Source of the DNA: Candidatus Saccharimonadota bacterium
GTDB taxonomy: Bacteria; Patescibacteriota; Saccharimonadia; UBA4664
Reading direction: 5' to 3'
Length of the DNA stretch: 12,747 nt
Assembly (NCBI GenBank): GCA_029237755.1
Contig: JAQZBT010000017.1
Span: 1-12,747 of the forward strand
Shown here: positions 1 to 5,667 of the stretch, in pieces
How positions within the stretch are numbered: position 1 is the first letter of the stretch
Layout: each line of letters starts with the position of its first letter
Made by a program: the position numbers and the translations under genes
Notes under the pieces: model-generated
What the model saw: only the letters and a program-made list of their open reading frames with translations
Database searches by the model: none
What the model was told of the DNA's origin: nothing

Positions 1-111
1 ATGGCGCGGGATGTGGACGAGCTGCGCGAAGAGGTGCGGCATACGGTGTGGCACGAAGTGGCACACTACTTTGGTCTCGACCACCGCGGGATCGAAGCGC
101 TCGAAGATTAG
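1..111 (+). CDS. Zincin-type metallopeptidase, C-terminal fragment
   Basis: The frame starting at base 1 encodes 36 residues and ends with TAG at 109-111. It carries HEVAHYFGLDH (residues 18-28), an exact HExxHxxGxxH zinc-binding motif. The arrangement, with the motif close to the C-terminus and a short acidic tail, resembles the small MMP-like 'putative Zn-dependent protease' family (Zincin_1/DUF1025, usually a little over 100 residues). The first codon happens to be ATG, but a 36-residue zincin would lack its fold, so I read this as the 3' end of a gene that begins before the window. The two His and the Glu of HExxH would bind zinc and activate water; the substrate is unknown. It converges on the gene at 214-660. 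The family assignment rests on this motif and its position only. Confidence 0.75.
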   Translation: MARDVDELREEVRHTVWHEVAHYFGLDHRGIEALED

Positions 112-117
112 GCAAAC

Positions 118-139
118 AAAAAACCAGCGCGTTGGCTGG
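118..139 (-). terminator. Rho-independent terminator of the 214-660 gene
   Basis: Read on the minus strand, a CCAGC / GCTGG stem with a 6-nt loop is followed at once by TTTTTTG. It lies about 75 nt past the stop of the minus-strand gene, which is the right place and orientation. The stem is only 5 bp, so termination may also depend on the larger hairpin at 153-190. Confidence 0.6.
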
Positions 140-152
140 ATTAACTGGGGAG

Positions 153-190
153 CCCCCAGAGTGTTAGCGGTGGTGCTAACTCCCTGGGGG
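153..190. terminator. Large hairpin between convergent genes
   Basis: An imperfect inverted repeat of 16-nt arms (14 of 16 positions pair) encloses a 6-nt loop. It begins CCCCCAG and ends CTGGGGG, with an inner perfect GTTAGC/GCTAAC stem. It lies between the convergent zincin tail and the 148-residue gene. No T-tract follows on the plus strand. On the minus strand it precedes the T-tailed hairpin at 118-139. A bidirectional termination or 3'-end protection role is likely but not proven. Confidence 0.5.
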
Positions 191-213
191 CGTCCGCCGG
201 AAGTGCTGATGGC

Positions 214-660
214 TCAGCGTTGCTTGGAGCCCGGGCGGCGACCGCTGTTCACCTCGTAGAGCAGGTGGGACAGGACAGTCCGGACGTCGAAGACGCTGGG
301 GTCGGTCGGGGACTTCCCGAACCGGGCCACCGTGAGGGGCTCGACGAAGCCGCTCATTCCAGGCCGGTAGTCCTCGTCGAACTCGGAGACGAACAGCAGG
401 ACGGCCGCACTCCGGTTCTTCTTGAAGAACCAGATGACGCCGACCTCTTGGCCGTCGGGTCCGACGTGGCCGTCGCCCTCCATGAAGGGCTCCACTCGTA
501 TCCCTTCGGGACGGTCAACGAGGGCCGCGAGGGCCGCGCAGTCGTCCTGGTAGCGCCTTGTCAACGCCAGGGTGAGCGAGTCGATGTGCTCCTGGATGTC
601 GGTGAGCGGAACGCCGGTGCAGGTCGGGGTGGGCGGAGTGGGCGCTGAGGTAGCGGTCAC
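214..660 (-). CDS. Hypothetical 148-residue protein
   Basis: I do not recognise this protein. The start is GTG at 660-658, chosen because AGAAAGG lies 8 nt upstream and a strong promoter lies at 754-782. The first ~18 residues are rich in Thr/Pro/Ala and look disordered. Residues 20-48 are predicted helical. The remainder reads as an alpha/beta domain with strands such as EVGVIWFF (72-79) and AAVLLFVSEFDED (85-97), then a final helix (FDVRTVLSHLLYEV, 124-137). It has no signal peptide, membrane segment or recognisable catalytic motif. The many acidic residues around 60-71 and 93-97 suggest a soluble cytoplasmic protein. Its promoter starts 14 nt after the kinase stop, so it is probably a separate transcription unit with its own terminator at 118-139. 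Existence as a gene is fairly sure because of promoter, SD and terminator; function is unknown. Confidence 0.75.
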   Translation of the reverse strand: MTATSAPTPPTPTCTGVPLTDIQEHIDSLTLALTRRYQDDCAALAALVDRPEGIRVEPFMEGDGHVGPDGQEVGVIWFFKKNRSAAVLLFVSEFDEDYRPGMSGFVEPLTVARFGKSPTDPSVFDVRTVLSHLLYEVNSGRRPGSKQR

Positions 661-753
661 TGGACTTGCCTTTCTGTCTGGCGCTCTCGCGCCGGGGGGT
701 CAAGGGATTGGCGCCAGGGGCGCCAGATGTCTTCCGTATTGCGGATGCCGACT

Positions 754-782
754 ATATTACCATATTCCTTATGGTTTGTAAA
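754..782 (-). promoter_or_regulatory. Sigma70-type promoter for the 148-residue gene
   Basis: On the minus strand TTTACA (782-777) is followed by exactly 17 nt and then TAATAT (759-754). The preceding TGG gives an extended -10. The predicted start near 747 leaves an ~85-nt leader before the GTG at 660. It is an AT-rich island in GC-rich sequence, directly after the kinase stop codon. Confidence 0.75.
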
Positions 783-795
783 GGGCGCGAGGTGG

Positions 796-2460
796 CTAAA
801 CGCCGGGCTGGTACGGCGGAGGCGTCGCGGCAGTGGCGGCCGGTGCTTCAGGGGCTGGGGCCGGCGGCGGGGCGATGGGCAGGCTGAAGCTCAGCGTTGA
901 GCCAATACCGGGAGCGGATGATTCGACCTGAATGCTGCCGCCCATCTGCTCGACTAGTTTCTTGGAGATGAAGAGGCCGAGGCCGGAGCCGCGGAGGGCG
1001 TCCTTGGACTGGACCTGGGAGAAGCGCTGGAAGAGTTTGTGCTGAGCGGCCTCGTCCATACCGCGGCCGGTGTCGGTGACGTAGACGAAGACCATCTTGC
1101 CCTTGGCCTCACCCTTGATGGTGATGCTGCCCTGGTCGGTGAACTTCATGGCATTACCAAAGAGGTTGAGGATGACCTGTTGGATGCGCTCCTTGTCCCC
1201 CATCACCAGCGGCAGGGTGTCGGGGCAGTCCATGATGACGGAGACGTTCTTGGTCTTACCAGCGGCCTGGAGCTGAGGCCCGAGGGCCTTGGCGATTTCG
1301 CAGATGGAGAAGGGTTGGGGCTGGAAGGGAATCTTGCCGGACTCGAGGCGGGCCGCGTCGAGGTAGACGTTAACTACGCCGATAAGCTGGGCGCCGGCTT
1401 GGTCGATCTGCTCGGCCATATGATCAAACTTTGGATCCTTGACGGTTTTACTGAACTGGAATTTCATGAGCTGGGCGTAGTCGCGGATGACCGTCAAGGG
1501 CGTGCGCAACTCGTGTGAGGCGATGGAGAAGAACTCATTCTTGAGGGCGATGGTCTTGTCCTTGCCGCGCAGGTTGACGTAGAGAACGATGATGAGGCCG
1601 GCGGCCAGGCCGAGGTTGAGGAGCGTGATGAGGGAGAAGCGCGTGATGGTGGAAGAGGCGGTCTGGTGGATGTCGCGAGGGCGCTCGACACGGGCGACGA
1701 CGGCCGGCTTGCCGTACACGTCGTTGATTGTCTGGTATCCCACGATCGCATCATCGGAAGGCTTGGCGATGGCAAACTTGGGCTCCTTGGGGGTGCCGAT
1801 GGCGCCTTTGACGTCGGCCGGTGACTTGGTATCAGAGAGGCGGTAGAAGGATACGTCCAAGTGAGTGAGCGTAGATAGCTCCTGCGCCTGAGCGGGCGTC
1901 AGGTCGAAGGCGAATACCAGCGTGCCGCGTACGGGGCCGTCGCCGCTGGAGTTGAGGATGGGTAAGGCGGCGAGTTGAACGATGCGGTCGGGCAAGGCCA
2001 GCAGCCCCTTGGCTTCGAAATCGGACGATGTGGCGAGGAGGCGGCCGCTCGGCTTGAAGGCGTCGGTGAGCCCCGCGGGTACCGTGCTGTCGGCGCCGGA
2101 TACAGCGTCGACCGCCTTGCCGTAGACGAGCTGGCCGGACGAATTGTAGAAGAGCATGTAATGGATGCCGAGGTTGTTGAGGGAGTCCGACTGGAGGTTG
2201 GACTTGATGAAGGCGGCATTGCGGTTGGTGACGAAGTTATAGGTGTCGTCCCAACTGGCCCAATCCGTAGCCTTGACGTGGAGTTGGTCGATCTGGTTGA
2301 TGAGAGCATCGACGCCGCGGGCGGTGTTGACCGTAATATTGTTGTCTTCGACCTTCGAGAAGGCCTGCTTAATAACGGTCGTGGTGGCGAAGTAGAAGAT
2401 CGCCAACGCTGTGACCGATACCAGCGTAATCGCCGCGAACATGCGGGACTGTATTTTCAT
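796..2460 (-). CDS. Membrane sensor histidine kinase with CHASE4-like domain
   Basis: A 554-residue sensor kinase. Residues ~7-29 form a first membrane segment. About 30-270 is an extracytoplasmic sensor region whose 'DWASWDDTY' stretch (66-74) is typical of CHASE4 domains. Residues ~275-297 form the second membrane segment. The HisKA domain has the phospho-acceptor His316 in SHELRTPL. The catalytic domain has N436 in the N-box (NLFGNAMKF), DTGRGM (463-468), FQRF (477-480) and GSGLGLF (491-497), so all ATP-binding boxes are intact. The tail from ~530 is Pro/Ala-rich. It should autophosphorylate in response to an unknown external signal and pass phosphate to a response regulator, but none is encoded in the window. 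It starts 24 nt after the NTPase gene, yet a TATCAT box 7 nt before its ATG argues for a leaderless mRNA of its own. AAAGGGG touches the ATG and is too close to act as an ordinary Shine-Dalgarno. Confidence 0.93.
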   Translation of the reverse strand: MKIQSRMFAAITLVSVTALAIFYFATTTVIKQAFSKVEDNNITVNTARGVDALINQIDQLHVKATDWASWDDTYNFVTNRNAAFIKSNLQSDSLNNLGIHYMLFYNSSGQLVYGKAVDAVSGADSTVPAGLTDAFKPSGRLLATSSDFEAKGLLALPDRIVQLAALPILNSSGDGPVRGTLVFAFDLTPAQAQELSTLTHLDVSFYRLSDTKSPADVKGAIGTPKEPKFAIAKPSDDAIVGYQTINDVYGKPAVVARVERPRDIHQTASSTITRFSLITLLNLGLAAGLIIVLYVNLRGKDKTIALKNEFFSIASHELRTPLTVIRDYAQLMKFQFSKTVKDPKFDHMAEQIDQAGAQLIGVVNVYLDAARLESGKIPFQPQPFSICEIAKALGPQLQAAGKTKNVSVIMDCPDTLPLVMGDKERIQQVILNLFGNAMKFTDQGSITIKGEAKGKMVFVYVTDTGRGMDEAAQHKLFQRFSQVQSKDALRGSGLGLFISKKLVEQMGGSIQVESSAPGIGSTLSFSLPIAPPPAPAPEAPAATAATPPPYQPGV

Positions 2461-2467
2461 CCCCTTT

Positions 2468-2473
2468 ATGATA
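2468..2473 (-). promoter_or_regulatory. -10 box for a leaderless kinase mRNA
   Basis: TATCAT on the minus strand ends 7 nt before the kinase ATG, so transcription would begin at or next to the start codon. No convincing -35 is seen 17 nt upstream. It lies in the 24-nt gap after the NTPase gene. Confidence 0.5.
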
Positions 2474-2484
2474 TCAAATAATGC

Positions 2485-3291
2485 TTAAGCTTGCGTAATC
2501 TTGATCGTTTGGACATGCGAGCATTCGGCCGGATGCCCCTCAAATTTGCCGCGGCCGTTGGCGAGATCGCAGTCGCAGGTCCAGACACCGTCTTTGACCG
2601 TGACCTGGTGCTGGCGGGTCAGGCCCCGGACCGTGAAGAGGCCGGCAGTGTCGGACTGGAAGCGGGATTCGGCCAGGTAGATCAACGTGTTTTGGAAGAG
2701 CTTGCGCAGGGAGCTGATGAGGCCGGAGGCGGCGTAGTCGCGGGCCATGGCGTAGACCTTGGCTTGCTGCGTCGGCGGGAGGGACTGGTACATGCGGGTG
2801 CTGGCGAGGATGGCGCTGAGGGCGCCGCTGAGCTCGTCGCGGTTTTCCGGCGTGAGCGTGAGGGTGATGACGTCGGAGCGGCCGGTATAGGACTCGGTCC
2901 AGTCCTGGCCCAGCGTGACGGTCGCAAGGATGGTGGCGTCGGAGGCGAGAGCCCGGTCGACGGCTTTGATGAAATCCGGTGAGCGGCGTTCGAGGGTGCC
3001 GATCTCGTCGATGATGATGGTGGCGGTACCTTGGGTGACGGCCTTCGTGATAGGTTCGGTGAAGAGGCGGTCGACGGCAGCGATGTCGGTGTTGTGGACA
3101 CCGGGCTCAGGGCGGGTGTCCCAGATGCCGGAGAGGCCGGTGGAGGTGCGGGCCTGGAAGCCGGTCTTGTTGCCGGCCTGGTCGAAGGTGCGTTCGGAGA
3201 CGACCCAAAAAGCGCCGGTCGTGGCGGCGGCGAGTTTGGCGACGATAGTCGTCTTGCCGGTGCCGGGGGCGCCGGTGAGGAGGATCTTCAT
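2485..3291 (-). CDS. THEP1-like P-loop NTPase fused to SWIM-like zinc finger
   Basis: A 268-residue protein starting at ATG 3291 (MKILLTG). A longer open frame upstream overlaps the NUDIX gene and is rejected because a TATACT box sits 6 nt before this ATG. Walker A is GAPGTGKT (7-14) and Walker B is IIIDEIG (92-98). The 'DEIGTLERRSPDF' pattern is typical of nucleoside-triphosphatases of the THEP1/NTPase_1 family, which hydrolyse NTPs slowly; the cellular role of the family is poorly known. After a helical linker (~160-215) the C-terminus carries C239-x-C241 ... C257-x-H259, which fits the CxC-xn-CxH pattern of SWIM fingers (protein or DNA binding). THEP1 proteins usually end after the NTPase domain, so the SWIM-like tail is an unusual addition. 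The gene follows the NUDIX gene by 14 nt and precedes the kinase by 24 nt. The NTPase call is firm; the SWIM call rests on the ligand pattern. Confidence 0.85.
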   Translation of the reverse strand: MKILLTGAPGTGKTTIVAKLAAATTGAFWVVSERTFDQAGNKTGFQARTSTGLSGIWDTRPEPGVHNTDIAAVDRLFTEPITKAVTQGTATIIIDEIGTLERRSPDFIKAVDRALASDATILATVTLGQDWTESYTGRSDVITLTLTPENRDELSGALSAILASTRMYQSLPPTQQAKVYAMARDYAASGLISSLRKLFQNTLIYLAESRFQSDTAGLFTVRGLTRQHQVTVKDGVWTCDCDLANGRGKFEGHPAECSHVQTIKITQA

Positions 3292-3297
3292 GGCTGA

Positions 3298-3303
3298 AGT
3301 ATA
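3298..3303 (-). promoter_or_regulatory. -10 box for a leaderless NTPase mRNA
   Basis: TATACT on the minus strand ends 6 nt before the NTPase ATG and lies wholly inside the 14-nt gap after the NUDIX stop. There is no Shine-Dalgarno in the gap, so a leaderless transcript starting at the ATG is the natural reading. No canonical -35 is seen. Confidence 0.55.
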
Positions 3304-3305
3304 GC

Positions 3306-4034
3306 CTACACGGCCGGGGTGCGGCGTTCGATCATCTGTTTTTCGACGACGCAGTAGCGGCTCTGTCCGGTCGAGGGATAGCAAGCCACAACGCGTTCGA
3401 TGTCGGTCTGCTCATGTCCGGGCCGGATGATGAAGTAATCGGTGCGACTGTGGGCGGCGACATACTCCTCGACCGAGAGCGGGACGGTCTCGGAGCATGA
3501 GGCGTCGGAGCATTCACAGGTAAAGGAGAGGGGCATGAAGGCCTTGGAGTCGTTATCGAGAACGCGCTCGGCCAGGCGGCGGGTGCGTTGGTTGTGCGTG
3601 GCGATGATGACTTCGTTGCGGGTGCGGCGGTGGCGGGATTGGAGTTGGGCCAGCAGCCCGTCATCGACAGCGGAAACGATGTTTTTGACATTCGGCGAGA
3701 GGTCGTCGCGGTGCGTGAGTTCGTCCCAGGTGAAGAATTGATGCCCATCGTATTTGGGGTTGAGAGACTGAGGAGCACCCGACACGATGGCCGCCATAAA
3801 CCACTTGAAATGGTAATCCTTGCCGTCTTGCTGGAAGTCATGGCTCGCCAGCTCGCCCGTGACCGTCACGAGTACCCCCAGGCTCTCCTGGGTGTAGCGG
3901 GCAGCCGAGATAACCGGGTCTTCACCTACCTCAACCGGTCCGCCCGGCATCTCCAATTGGCGGGGGGAGCGGCGGCTGAGCAAGAGAATGCGGGATTGGG
4001 TGTCGAGCAGGACACACCCGGCCATCTGAACCAT
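3306..4034 (-). CDS. NUDIX-like protein with Cys-motif C-terminal domain
   Basis: A 242-residue two-domain protein. Residues 1-130 match a NUDIX fold, with a box at 32-54: G32, x5, E38, x7, R46, then YTQESLGV where the consensus is REUxEExGU. Two of the three glutamates that usually bind metal are replaced (Y47, S51) and only E50 remains, so hydrolase activity may be weak, altered or lost. Residues ~165-235 contain FTCECSDASC (171-180), then PGHE (205-208) and VVEK (229-232). I recall this CEC...C / PGHE / VVEK pattern from small uncharacterised bacterial proteins; the cysteines could bind metal. ATG at 4034 is preceded by GAGG 6 nt upstream, a plausible ribosome site; M4 is an alternative start. 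It is divergent from pyrC and first of three same-strand genes. The NUDIX fold is likely; the substrate is unknown. Confidence 0.8.
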   Translation of the reverse strand: MVQMAGCVLLDTQSRILLLSRRSPRQLEMPGGPVEVGEDPVISAARYTQESLGVLVTVTGELASHDFQQDGKDYHFKWFMAAIVSGAPQSLNPKYDGHQFFTWDELTHRDDLSPNVKNIVSAVDDGLLAQLQSRHRRTRNEVIIATHNQRTRRLAERVLDNDSKAFMPLSFTCECSDASCSETVPLSVEEYVAAHSRTDYFIIRPGHEQTDIERVVACYPSTGQSRYCVVEKQMIERRTPAV

Positions 4035-4050
4035 AGGGCACCTCGGTATT

Positions 4051-4064
4051 AATGCCCGAGCATT
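4051..4064. repeat. Small inverted repeat between divergent genes
   Basis: AATGC-CCGA-GCATT is a 5-bp stem with a 4-nt loop in the 110-nt region between the NUDIX gene (-) and pyrC (+). It lies just upstream of the NUDIX start and could overlap its promoter (a weak ATTAAT is adjacent). An operator is possible but the arms are short. Confidence 0.25.
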
Positions 4065-4132
4065 CTACAACGCTGGGCTGGTTTTGGTAATGGCAAGCTG
4101 AACGAAAAAAGGGTGGCGCCTCACGGGCTGCT

Positions 4133-4138
4133 TATAAT
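4133..4138 (+). promoter_or_regulatory. Consensus -10 box for leaderless pyrC mRNA
   Basis: A perfect TATAAT is followed by 6 nt and then the pyrC ATG at 4145, which puts the expected transcription start on the A of the start codon. There is no Shine-Dalgarno and no recognisable -35 at 16-18 nt spacing. Confidence 0.7.
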
Positions 4139-4144
4139 GGCCTT

Positions 4145-5185
4145 ATGAACAATCCCATCACACTCCCCGGCCTGATCGACGTCCATGTACATTTGCGTGA
4201 CCCCGGCCAGACGCACAAAGAAGATTTCCTGACGGGCACGTCGGCGGCGCTGGCCGGTGGCTACACGGCCGTGTTTGACATGCCAAATAACGCTGAGGCG
4301 GTCGTCTCCGAGAAAGTACTCGAGGCGAAGTTGGCTTCCGCGCGCAAGCAGATCGTCAGCGACCTGGGCGTCTATTTCGGTTCTCTGGGTGAGAACCTGG
4401 ACGAGTTTGATAGGGTGCGCGAGCGTGTCCGTGGGTTGAAGCTGTATCTCAACGTCACCACCGGCGGGTACAAGATTGATACGGACTATTTGATGAGAAT
4501 CTTTACAGCCTGGAAGTGTGATAAGCCAGTGCTGCTGCACGCTGAGGCGGACGTGATCAAGACAGCGCTGGAGGTCACGGCCAAGACCGGGCAGAAGACG
4601 CACGTCTGCCACGTGTCTTGCCGGGAGGAGCTGGAACCGATCCTGGAGGCGAAGAAGTCGGGCCTGCCGGTGACGTGTGGCGTGTGCCCGCACCACCTGT
4701 TTTTGAACGAGGGCGACGTCGAGCGGCTGGGGAATTTCGGCCGCATGAAGCCGGAACTGAAGCCGGTGAAGGATGTTGATTACTTGTGGTCGGAGTTGGA
4801 TAAGGTAGATGTGATCGAGTCGGACCATGCGCCGCATACGGTGGAGGAGAAGCAGTCGGGCACATTTGGCGTGCCGGGACTGGAGACGACGCTGGGGTTG
4901 ATGCTATGGGCGGAGCGCGACGGACGGCTGGGGCGCGAGAAGTTGATCGACTTGCTGAGCGAAGGGCCGCGGCGGGTGCTGGGACTGGAGAAGCAGGACG
5001 CCACGGTAGAGGTGGAGCCGGTCGAGTTTAAGTTTTCGAATGAGGGACTGAAGACTAAGTGCGGGTGGACGCCGTTTGAGGGCATGCCTGGTTACGGCCG
5101 CGTGAAGCGGGTCGTGATGAGGGGCGAGACGGTGTATGAGGACGGTGAGGTGTTGGCGAAGCCGGGGAGCGGGCAGCTGCTTTGA
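4145..5185 (+). CDS. pyrC: Dihydroorotase
   Basis: A 346-residue zinc amidohydrolase that interconverts N-carbamoyl-L-aspartate and L-dihydroorotate, the third step of de novo pyrimidine synthesis. The metal site is complete: H14 and H16 in DVHVHLRDPG, K99 in GLKLYLN (the lysine that is carboxylated in CAD-type enzymes), H132 in LLHAE, H156 in HVCHVS, and D227 in ESDHAPH. The order and wording of these motifs (including VTC.V.PHHLFL and WTPFEG) are closer to the dihydroorotase domain of animal CAD than to E. coli PyrC, although the chain stands alone. It ends PGSGQLL. A TATAAT 6 nt before the ATG fixes the start and implies leaderless translation. It converges on pyrD, the next pathway enzyme, with the HTH-array gene between them. 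The last 100 bp recur at 5424-5523. Confidence 0.95.
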   Translation: MNNPITLPGLIDVHVHLRDPGQTHKEDFLTGTSAALAGGYTAVFDMPNNAEAVVSEKVLEAKLASARKQIVSDLGVYFGSLGENLDEFDRVRERVRGLKLYLNVTTGGYKIDTDYLMRIFTAWKCDKPVLLHAEADVIKTALEVTAKTGQKTHVCHVSCREELEPILEAKKSGLPVTCGVCPHHLFLNEGDVERLGNFGRMKPELKPVKDVDYLWSELDKVDVIESDHAPHTVEEKQSGTFGVPGLETTLGLMLWAERDGRLGREKLIDLLSEGPRRVLGLEKQDATVEVEPVEFKFSNEGLKTKCGWTPFEGMPGYGRVKRVVMRGETVYEDGEVLAKPGSGQLL

Positions 5186-5397
5186 GGCGCTGCCCCTGGG
5201 TCAGACGGGGCTCCGCGAGTTGATGGTGTAATAGTGTTTTACGTTCAACTGGACGCTTCAGTAGTGGGGGCTTGGACAAATAGCCTGCGAAGGGGCCGTG
5301 AGGTCGGTCAATCGCTGACTGAGATCGACGGCGGCACGCTCAAAACATAGCTATAACATTAATCTAGCGAATGGCTGCGCCCCAGGGGCAGAGCAAG
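5186..5397. other. Gene-free spacer 1 between pyrC and pyrD-tail copy
   Basis: I see no credible gene in these 212 bp. Just after the pyrC stop a GCCCC/GGGGC stem (5192-5211) may help end transcription, without a T-tract. CTGCCCCTGGG at 5190-5200 is repeated inverted at 5381-5391, so the spacer is bracketed by an 11-bp inverted repeat. The stretch GGTCAGACGGGGCTC (5199-5213) reappears with one base missing at 5637-5650. An AT-rich patch (5341-5366) has no clear paired -35/-10. Confidence 0.6.
5374..5394 (-). terminator. Hairpin downstream of pyrD-tail remnant
   Basis: On the minus strand GCTCTGCCC-CTG-GGGCGCAGC forms a hairpin with one mismatch and one wobble, 3 nt after the stop codon of the pyrD-tail remnant. 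It may be a former pyrD terminator. The intact pyrD has no similar hairpin right after its stop. No T-tract follows. Confidence 0.4.
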
Positions 5398-5424
5398 CTA
5401 GCCGCGCTTAATCTTGGCCGCTAG
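5398..5424 (-). pseudogene. Remnant of a pyrD 3' end
   Basis: Read on the minus strand these 27 nt encode LAAKIKRG and a TAG stop. The intact pyrD ends LAAKIKRS-TAG (7393-7367). By hand count 22 of 27 bases agree. Three of the five differences are synonymous (in the codons for I, K and R); the other two change S to G. Upstream the match ends abruptly at 5424-5425, where the pyrC-tail copy begins. The two sources share GC at the joint. Confidence 0.75.
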
Positions 5425-5523
5425 CCTGGTTACGGCCGTGTGAAGCGGGTCGTGATGAGGGGCGAGACGGTGTATGAGGACGGCAAAGTGTTGGCTAAAC
5501 CGGGGAGCGGGCAGATTTTGTAA
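5424..5523 (+). pseudogene. Second copy of the pyrC 3' end
   Basis: These 100 bp align without gaps to 5086-5185 (offset 338) and end with TAA where pyrC has TGA. I count 11 differences. In the pyrC frame they give 2 amino-acid changes (E to K, L to I); the others are synonymous or a stop-codon swap. The fragment has no start and no 5' part, so it cannot make dihydroorotase. The pattern of silent changes shows that it evolved as coding sequence before being stranded, as a diverged allele rather than a decaying recent copy. Confidence 0.9.
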
Positions 5524-5536
5524 GGCCATCCCCAAT

Positions 5537-5586
5537 TTGAGAAAAACTGGCGCCGGTGAGGGAGGACGCAACGAAATTTTTCTCAA
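5537..5586. repeat. 10-bp perfect inverted repeat
   Basis: TTGAGAAAAA (5537-5546) and TTTTTCTCAA (5577-5586) are perfect complements 30 nt apart. On the plus strand the second arm supplies a T-run, so this could end transcripts from the pyrC side. It could also be a recombination relic. Confidence 0.45.
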
Positions 5587-5597
5587 GTTGAGTTTGC

Positions 5598-5641
5598 TGA
5601 CCTAAAGCGCCAAGCTCCGTGAAGCTTTGCGCCTTAGGTCA
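5598..5641 (-). terminator. Second hairpin downstream of the HTH-array gene
   Basis: TGACCTAA (5598-5605) pairs with TTAGGTCA (5634-5641). Inside it GCGC pairs with GCGC and AAGCT with AGCTT, leaving a 6-nt loop and two internal mismatches. It stands 26 nt past the stop of the HTH-array gene on the minus strand, directly after the palindrome at 5644-5667. Confidence 0.55.
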
Positions 5642-5643
5642 GA

Positions 5644-5667
5644 GGGGCTCACGTTAACGTGAGCCCC
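5644..5667. terminator. Perfect 24-bp palindrome abutting a stop codon
   Basis: The half-site GGGGCTCACGTT is followed by its exact reverse complement. The palindrome touches the TAA of the HTH-array gene (5670-5668). As RNA it would form a strong stem with a small loop, likely a transcription terminator or 3'-end stabiliser. As DNA it could also be a binding site for a dimeric protein. No T-tract follows directly on either strand. Confidence 0.55.

Noticed and set aside
160..182. CIRCE-like element (GAGTGTTAGC ... GTGCTAACTC)
   Set aside because: The CIRCE arms are TTAGCACTC-N9-GAGTGCTAA; here the arms are in the opposite order with a 3-6 nt loop, and the site lies downstream of genes, not before a heat-shock gene. 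It is better read as a hairpin.
1975..2481. Long open frames antisense to the kinase and many other genes
   Set aside because: GC-rich coding sequence opens several frames at once; these have no family resemblance, promoter or ribosome site.
3292..3384. 31-residue N-terminal extension of the NTPase
   Set aside because: It overlaps the NUDIX gene and is Arg-rich like shadow frames; the Walker A sequence starts correctly from the Met at 3291, which has a -10 box 6 nt upstream.
5055..5279. Minus-strand 74-residue open frame overlapping the pyrC end
   Set aside because: More than half is antisense to pyrC and low in complexity; it has no ribosome site or promoter.
5271..5366. Possible small RNA or tRNA in spacer 1
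   Set aside because: No cloverleaf, anticodon stem or promoter-terminator pair could be drawn.
5398..5586. Minus-strand 62-residue open frame ending in LAAKIKRG
   Set aside because: Only the last residues are meaningful, as the pyrD-tail remnant; the rest is antisense to the pyrC-tail copy and spacer. No promoter or ribosome site.
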